Positions 58,758 to 64,000 of a stretch of DNA of 64,000 nt are shown here, in pieces (within the stretch, counting starts at the first letter, position 1; each line of letters begins with the position of its first letter). Location of the stretch: contig JAMCRR010000035.1 in NCBI GenBank assembly GCA_023381565.1, positions 87,034 through 151,033 of the forward strand. The letters run 5' to 3'. Made by a program: the position numbers and the translations under genes. This DNA is from Chloroflexota bacterium. Lineage in GTDB: Bacteria > Chloroflexota > Anaerolineae > Anaerolineales > Anaerolineaceae. The notes beneath the pieces were generated by a model. The model had not been told where the DNA came from and did not search any database. It worked only from the letters and a program-made list of their open reading frames with translations.

Positions 58758-61721
58758 ATGTTCAATGAATCCAATGCTGTCGAATTCTTTATCCGCGATC
58801 TATTGTGCGGCAAACCCGGCAAACAGATTAACGAGCAGCCGGTTTTATATGACGGAGCCCTCTCGCAGCTCGCTAAAGGATTGGGTTGGGTCTACAAATC
58901 CGCCGACAAACTCCACCGCGCCGCCACGGACGTACTGATGGAGGACGAGCTGAGGGCAGCATTGGTTCGCCTGAATCCGGAGATCGCCGAGCGACTCGAG
59001 CGGGCGGACGAAGTACTTTACCGGCTGCGCGCCATTCTGCTCTCGGTCAAAAGCGATGGCCTGGTGCGCGCCAACGAGGAGTTCACCGCCTGGCTGCGCG
59101 GGGAACGCTCGATGCCCTTTGGTAAGGATAACGAGTTTGCCACCGTCCAGCTGATTGATTTTGAGCATCTCCACAATAACCATTTTTTACTCACTAACCA
59201 GCTTAACTTTCAGGCCGGGGCGCAAACCCGGCGCTTCGACCTGGTGCTGTTCGTCAACGGCATCCCGCTGGTGATTGGGGAGGCCAAGACGGCGACCCGT
59301 CCGGCCATCACCTGGGTAGATGGCGCGGTGCAGGTGCAGGACGACTACGAGGCTAACGTCCCGGCCATGTTCGCGGCTAATGTGTTTTCTTTTGCGACGG
59401 AAGGCAAAACCTACCGCTATGGCGCCATTCGTCAGCCGCTTGAACAATGGGCCCCCTGGCGCGAAGAGGACGAACAGCACTACGGCGGATTGACCGAACT
59501 GCAAACCGCGGTGGTCGGCATGCTGCGCCCGCCCGTGATCCTGGATATTCTCCAAAACTTCACCCTCTTCGCCACCGACAAGAAACACCGCAAGACAAAG
59601 CTGATCTGCCGTTACCAGCAGTACCATGCCGCGAATCAGATCGTGGATCGCGTAATATCGGGCAAGGTGCGAAAGGGGCTAATCTGGCATTTCCAGGGTT
59701 CGGGGAAATCGCTGTTGATGGTCTTTGCCGCTCAAAAATTGCGCATGAATCCTGTGCTCAAGAACCCGACGGTGTTGATAGTGGTTGATCGCATTGACCT
59801 GGATACCCAGATTACCGCCACGTTCAACGCTGCGGATGTGCCTAACCTGGTTTCCACCGACAGCCGCGATGAATTGCAAACCCTGTTGGCTCAAGACGTG
59901 CGCAAGGTGATCATCACCACCATTCACAAATTTGGCGAAGCGGATGGGGTGCTGAATCAGCGTGAGAACATCATCGCCCTGGTGGATGAGGCTCACCGCA
60001 CCCAGGAGGGCGACCTGGGACGCAAGATGCGCACTGCCCTCCCCAACGCGTTTCTTTTTGGGCTGACCGGCACGCCGATCAACCAGCGTGACCGCAACAC
60101 TTTCCTTGCCTTTGGGTCAGAAGATGATGAAAAAGGCTACCTCAGTCGCTACTCTTTTGAAGAATCAATTCGCGACCAGGCCACCCTGCCGCTGCGTTTC
60201 GAATCGCGCCTGGTGGAATTGCGGGTGGATCGGCAGGCCATTGATGAAGCCTATGCCAACCTCACCGGACATTTAACCGAGCAGGATCAGGCCAACCTGG
60301 CCAGGCAGGCGGCACGTATGGCCGTGCTGGTCAAATCACCCGACCGCGTGCGGCGAATTGTGTCTGATATTGTTGAGCATTTTCAAGAAAAGGTCGAGCC
60401 AAACGGGTTCAAGGCCATGATCGTCACCTTCGATCGTGAAGCCTGCGTGCTTTATAAGAAGGCGATGGACGAGATCCTGCGCCCCGAAGCCAGTGCAATT
60501 GTGATGAGCGTTTTCCACAACGAGGTGGATTACCAGCCCTACGAGCGGAGCAAGGAGGAGGAAGAGAAGCTGCTCGACCGCTTCCGTGACCTGGCCGATA
60601 CGCTGCAATTTCTGATTGTTACCTCCCGGCTGCTGACCGGTTTCGATGCACCTATCTTGCAGGTGATGTACCTAGATAAACCGATGAAGGAACACAACCT
60701 GCTCCAGGGCATCTGCCGGGTGAACCGTCCCTTCCCAGGCAAGGATTTTGGATTGATCGTGGACTATATCGGTGTCTTCGATGATGTGGCCAGGACGCTG
60801 ACCTTCGACGAAGCCAACATGCAGCAGGTCATCACCAACCTCAAAGCTTTACATGCCCAGTTGCCGCTTGCGATGCAGACTTGCCTGGATTATTTCCCCA
60901 ATGTAGACCGCACCCTCAGTGGTTGGGAAGGATTGGTGGCTGCTCAAGGCTGTCTGCCGGATAACGAGACTCGCGATAAATTCGCCGGAGATTTCTCCGT
61001 TGTGGCTCAGTTATGGGAAGCGATCTCCCCAGACCCTGTTTTATCCGATTTCGAAGACGATTATCGCTGGCTGGGGCAGGTATACGAATCGGTCAAGCCA
61101 CCCAGCGGCAGTGGAAAGCTCCTCTGGCATGCCTTAGGAGCCAAAACATTGGAGTTGATCCACGAAAATGTGCATGTTGAGCGCGTGCGCGATGATCTGG
61201 ATACCCTGATCATGGATGCGGATTTCATCGACGAATTGATAGGTGAGAAAGATCCGGAAAAGATCCGTGAGATGGAGATCAAGGTTATCGCTCGCATCCG
61301 CAAACATGGCAATAATCCCCAGTTTATAGCATTAGGGAAGCAACTCGAAGATCTAAAAAACCGGATGGAACAAGGCCTGATCACCAGCCTGGAATACCTC
61401 AAGCAGCTCCTCGAAATCGCTCGAAAAGTCTTGCAGGCTGAAAAGGAAGTTGATCCCGAGGAAGAACGCCAGAGCGCTAAGGCTGCCCTCACCGATCTAT
61501 TCAACGAAACCCGAACCGCCCAGACCCCCGTGATTGTCGAAAGAATTGTGGGCGATATCGATGAAATCGTGCGCAATGTCCGTTTCGATGGCTGGCAACA
61601 GACTATTGCCGGCGAGCGCGAAGTCAAGCAGGCTCTACGGCGTGTACTACTGAAGTATCAATTACATAGAGAGCAGGAATTGTTTGACAAGGCGTATGAG
61701 TATATCAAAGAATATTATTAA
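58758..61721 (+). CDS. hsdR: Type I restriction-modification endonuclease/translocase subunit HsdR
   Basis: 987 residues. N-terminal PD-(D/E)xK nuclease (RRFDLVLFVNGIPLVIGEAKTA, about 155-177), helicase motifs WHFQGSGKSLLM (about 311-322), VDEAHRTQ (about 409-416) and GLTGTPI, then LIVTSRLLTGFDAP and QGICRVNRPFPGKDFG of the second RecA domain. A helical C-terminal region follows. Complete length for the family. It cuts unmodified DNA with M and S subunits. Confidence 0.95.
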   Translation: MFNESNAVEFFIRDLLCGKPGKQINEQPVLYDGALSQLAKGLGWVYKSADKLHRAATDVLMEDELRAALVRLNPEIAERLERADEVLYRLRAILLSVKSDGLVRANEEFTAWLRGERSMPFGKDNEFATVQLIDFEHLHNNHFLLTNQLNFQAGAQTRRFDLVLFVNGIPLVIGEAKTATRPAITWVDGAVQVQDDYEANVPAMFAANVFSFATEGKTYRYGAIRQPLEQWAPWREEDEQHYGGLTELQTAVVGMLRPPVILDILQNFTLFATDKKHRKTKLICRYQQYHAANQIVDRVISGKVRKGLIWHFQGSGKSLLMVFAAQKLRMNPVLKNPTVLIVVDRIDLDTQITATFNAADVPNLVSTDSRDELQTLLAQDVRKVIITTIHKFGEADGVLNQRENIIALVDEAHRTQEGDLGRKMRTALPNAFLFGLTGTPINQRDRNTFLAFGSEDDEKGYLSRYSFEESIRDQATLPLRFESRLVELRVDRQAIDEAYANLTGHLTEQDQANLARQAARMAVLVKSPDRVRRIVSDIVEHFQEKVEPNGFKAMIVTFDREACVLYKKAMDEILRPEASAIVMSVFHNEVDYQPYERSKEEEEKLLDRFRDLADTLQFLIVTSRLLTGFDAPILQVMYLDKPMKEHNLLQGICRVNRPFPGKDFGLIVDYIGVFDDVARTLTFDEANMQQVITNLKALHAQLPLAMQTCLDYFPNVDRTLSGWEGLVAAQGCLPDNETRDKFAGDFSVVAQLWEAISPDPVLSDFEDDYRWLGQVYESVKPPSGSGKLLWHALGAKTLELIHENVHVERVRDDLDTLIMDADFIDELIGEKDPEKIREMEIKVIARIRKHGNNPQFIALGKQLEDLKNRMEQGLITSLEYLKQLLEIARKVLQAEKEVDPEEERQSAKAALTDLFNETRTAQTPVIVERIVGDIDEIVRNVRFDGWQQTIAGEREVKQALRRVLLKYQLHREQELFDKAYEYIKEYY

Positions 61722-61793
61722 TTTTCGGAATTGTTGAGCTTCAGATCTGGCGCTTGCAATCGTAATGTTCAACACAAAGGGGAAGGTGAATGA

Positions 61794-62513
61794 ATGGCAA
61801 TTGAAATCCTACCAAAACATGTGCAAGAAACGTTGGTCGCTATGTATTTACGGTTGAATGGCTTCTTTACATCAGGGCATATCATTCACTCCACCCCGGA
61901 AAATGCCGGTATACGAGAAAGGGGCGATATCGATGTTTTTGCTGTTCGATTACCTTTTAGCCGCGAACCAGAAACAGGTGTCCCGCCATCACAATACCTG
62001 GGCATTAGAAATGGAACTTTCGAAATTATCATCGGTGAAGTTAAAAGCGGAAGAGAGCCGGTTCAATTCAACCAAAGTCTTCAAGATCCATCAAATCTGC
62101 TTCGAGTTCTGCGGCGCGCTGGTTTTACCGCTGATGAGGCTATTTTACTGAATATAGCCAATTTGTTATCAAACAGCATGATCCCTCAAGAGGTGAATCA
62201 TCCTGAAAATCAAATTGAAACACTTTTGGCTCCGGACGGCGATATTCGTTATCCTACCCGCATAAGGCCGATACTTTTCCATTTAGGTCGACGCCACCCA
62301 AATCGTACCCAGGCGTGGTTCGTAGGATACGAAGAAATCATGGGGGATATCTGGAATCGACTACGCCCTGAATTACAACCTGACACATGTCAACGAGTCT
62401 ACGATTATTATCTTTGGGGACCAATATTTGATTCAATCGCCACATACATAAAGGATAGATCCAGAAATGATCCGTGTACGCCGGCCGATCTCGTGCGAGC
62501 ACTTACAAGGTAG
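61794..62513 (+). CDS. Predicted PD-(D/E)xK-type nuclease-like protein
   Basis: 239 residues. An early GDIDVFAVRLPF with, about 40 residues later, FEIIIGEVKSGR forms an Asp ... Glu-x-Lys pattern of restriction-like nucleases. No membrane helix. It lies 72 bp after hsdR in the same direction, and a terminator follows, so it is the last gene of the defence operon. It may be a stand-alone nuclease or a DNA-binding accessory of the RM set. Confidence 0.55.
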   Translation: MAIEILPKHVQETLVAMYLRLNGFFTSGHIIHSTPENAGIRERGDIDVFAVRLPFSREPETGVPPSQYLGIRNGTFEIIIGEVKSGREPVQFNQSLQDPSNLLRVLRRAGFTADEAILLNIANLLSNSMIPQEVNHPENQIETLLAPDGDIRYPTRIRPILFHLGRRHPNRTQAWFVGYEEIMGDIWNRLRPELQPDTCQRVYDYYLWGPIFDSIATYIKDRSRNDPCTPADLVRALTR

Positions 62514-62521
62514 AAAACAAG

Positions 62522-62550
62522 AGGCTATCCTAAACCCAATAGGATAGCCT
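62522..62550 (+). terminator. Terminator of the restriction operon
   Basis: 11-bp perfect stem (62522-62532 with 62540-62550) and a 7-base loop, followed by a weak T-rich stretch TCTTGATT. It lies 8 bp after the last stop codon of the operon. Confidence 0.7.
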
Positions 62551-62821
62551 TCTTGATTCATTGGTTCGAAATAAGATTTTTCGATACCATGTCCGCACCC
62601 TCTATACTTGTTTCTAGTTGGCTGAAATGTTGATCAATTCATCCACATTCGGAATTCTGCATTTCTTTTTTTCAGTGAAAAATTGAAATCATTCTTTTCA
62701 TAGAGGACAAAGATATGTATTCAAATTTTGATCCATATTTTCATAAGAATCAAAACTGCCTGTTAAAAAATCTCCTCTGAATGTCAATATAGAATTAGAA
62801 GGTGCTCGCGATAGGAGGAAA

Positions 62822-63487
62822 ATGACCACAGATCCAGAGCCTTTACCCTCAATAATAAGCAGCCAAACGATCTCTTCCCGAGAATTTATAAGCCAGGAAG
62901 TGGAGAAGAGATACTCAGATTTGAGAGTCGGTGTTCAGGTGATGGTTGCGCGATCCAGCTTTGTAGAAGGCCAGGCTCAAATAATCGATGTCGCTGATGA
63001 ACTTCTTAACGACACAATTGAAACTGGGTTGCGCTCCGCCAATAAATTCGACTCTGCTCGATCGGTCTATTCCTGGTTGATGGGGATTGCAGTCAACAAA
63101 CTGAGAGAATTGCGCAGAGATGCTAAATACGAAAAGAAACGTGTGAGCGTTTTTGACGATCTAGCTCCCGAGGGGGACGATTCTGTTGAGCAAAGCGGGA
63201 AAGAGGAAATAGAGGATGCCACTGTCGAAGAGCGAATTGACGCAGCGCTTTATCGTTCTACGAATCGCAGCACATTGGAAGATCAGGCTTCTAGTCTCGA
63301 TGAGATGCTCGCGCTCGTGAAGGAGGGCGAACGGGAAATCCTTAGACTTGCAATTGTCGAGGGATTGAGCGGAGCCGATCTTGCCGCAGCGTTCGGAATT
63401 CGGGAAGGCGCCGCTTATATGAGGCTGGCCCGGGCACAAGAGCACCTTCGAGAGAAATATCTCTCCATCCAGGCAAGAAAGGATTAA
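62822..63487 (+). CDS. Sigma-70-like (ECF-type) protein
   Basis: 221 residues, GGAGGAAA before ATG 62822. A region 2-like part (about 40-105) ends in SWLMGIAVNKLRELRRDAKYEKKR, then a long acidic linker (about 110-135). A region 4-like part (about 155-215) has EGEREILRLAIVEGLSGADLAAAFGIREGAAYMRLARAQEHLRE. It is a divergent sigma factor with an unusually long N-terminus. It is followed 5 bp later by a gene cut by the window edge, probably its partner. The 300 bp before it hold only the terminator and its ribosome site. Confidence 0.8.
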   Translation: MTTDPEPLPSIISSQTISSREFISQEVEKRYSDLRVGVQVMVARSSFVEGQAQIIDVADELLNDTIETGLRSANKFDSARSVYSWLMGIAVNKLRELRRDAKYEKKRVSVFDDLAPEGDDSVEQSGKEEIEDATVEERIDAALYRSTNRSTLEDQASSLDEMLALVKEGEREILRLAIVEGLSGADLAAAFGIREGAAYMRLARAQEHLREKYLSIQARKD

Positions 63488-63492
63488 TAAAA

Positions 63493-64000
63493 ATGAACCA
63501 GCCAGATGTGAAAAAGATGCGTGAGAAAACAATTTCCCGATACGTCAAAGCTTTGGATTCCAGCGATCTTGATGAGATCGCTGCGGTGTTGCAGATTTCT
63601 GAAACTGATGGCGAATTGGATCGCATTATCAGCGAAATCAATGTTGCCTATGCAGAAGAATTGGGGCTTTCGCCGATCTCCCTGGCTGCTGAGCAGGTCC
63701 GCGATCTGCTCCAGCAGCATTTCCCTTCTGCATTTGGAGAGCCCCAAGAAATTCCCGCGATTACCGTGAGCGAAGTGGCCGCCCACCTCGTGGCCAACAG
63801 GATGGTAGCGCCGGCGGACAAAGAAACTAATCTGAAGTTACTACGCGTTCACATCCCCCTGCCTGCCTGGCTCAGTCTCCCGGAGATTCGCATGCTCGGC
63901 CAGCAGTTCGGCTTCAACCTAAGCGAGCGTTTTCTCAAAGTGTTCCGTGATGCCGCAATTCAGATGAGCATGGGACGCGGACAGGCGCAAATGACGGCCG
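63493..64000 (+). CDS. N-terminal part of a protein of unknown family (partial)
   Basis: ATG 63493 opens a frame that runs off the right edge (169 codons visible). AAGGATTAATAAAA lies upstream. The part seen is helical and soluble, with Leu/Ile-Ser repeats (LDEIAAVLQISETDGELDRI) and no membrane segment. Position right after a sigma-like gene suggests a functional partner, such as a regulator, but no family is recognised. Confidence 0.6.
   Translation, partial: MNQPDVKKMREKTISRYVKALDSSDLDEIAAVLQISETDGELDRIISEINVAYAEELGLSPISLAAEQVRDLLQQHFPSAFGEPQEIPAITVSEVAAHLVANRMVAPADKETNLKLLRVHIPLPAWLSLPEIRMLGQQFGFNLSERFLKVFRDAAIQMSMGRGQAQMTA

Overview
The window looks like a chromosomal segment of an uncultured, monoderm-type member of the Chloroflexota (Anaerolineae-like). 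The reasons are indirect: an ECF sigma factor paired with a DUF5667 protein, lipoproteins with long Thr/Pro linkers, a Tad pilus locus with no secretin, CopC-CopD fusions, and a mid-range GC content that drops sharply around 43-46 kb. No rRNA, tRNA, transposase or integrase was seen.

Layout. (1) 1-2 kb: end of a small secreted protein, an ECF sigma factor and its DUF5667 partner. (2) 2-11 kb: a metal-handling run: a CzrA-type ArsR sensor with its operator, a P1B-4 metal ATPase, CopC and CopC-CopD proteins, two related SAM methyltransferases, a hydrolase and a broken PCuAC copper chaperone. (3) 11-19.4 kb, minus strand: two lipoproteins (SGNH-like and deacetylase-like), then a redox operon: rhodanese with an in-frame TGA at its catalytic position (candidate selenoprotein), DUF1573, CCG protein, FAD oxidase, ferredoxin, CcdA-like, DsbA-like and a degenerate M23 protein. 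(4) 20-24.4 kb: DtxR regulator divergent from feoA-feoB-feoC-ftr1. (5) 24.7-42.8 kb, minus strand: one long operon that joins a Tad pilus set to a VirB4/HerA-like ATPase, a replication-relaxation-like protein and an SSB-like protein. It looks like a machine for moving DNA or protein. (6) 43-46 kb: AT-rich cargo with a SieB-like exclusion protein. (7) 46-51.6 kb: response regulator, small precursor peptide, ComQ-like prenyl synthase and multi-TM histidine kinase, i.e. a ComQXPA-like quorum-sensing locus. (8) 52.4-62.5 kb: a type I restriction-modification operon with two HsdM genes and an embedded DUF262 protein. (9) 62.8-64 kb: a sigma-like gene and a truncated partner.

The most interesting link is between regions 5 and 7. 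The promoter regions of the long Tad/VirB4-like operon and of the peptide-comQ-kinase operon carry the only two intergenic arrays of the palindrome GGGACA-N2-TGTCCC that I found. Copies are exactly 23 bp apart. In both cases the nearest copy is centred 30.5 bp upstream of the edge of a -10-like hexamer, i.e. at about -42.5. The geometry (up to 7-2-7) is that of NarL/LuxR-family response regulators, and the locus encodes one. The working model is an isoprenylated-peptide quorum system that switches on itself and an 18-kb pilus/DNA-transfer-like operon. This is inferred from sequence layout only.
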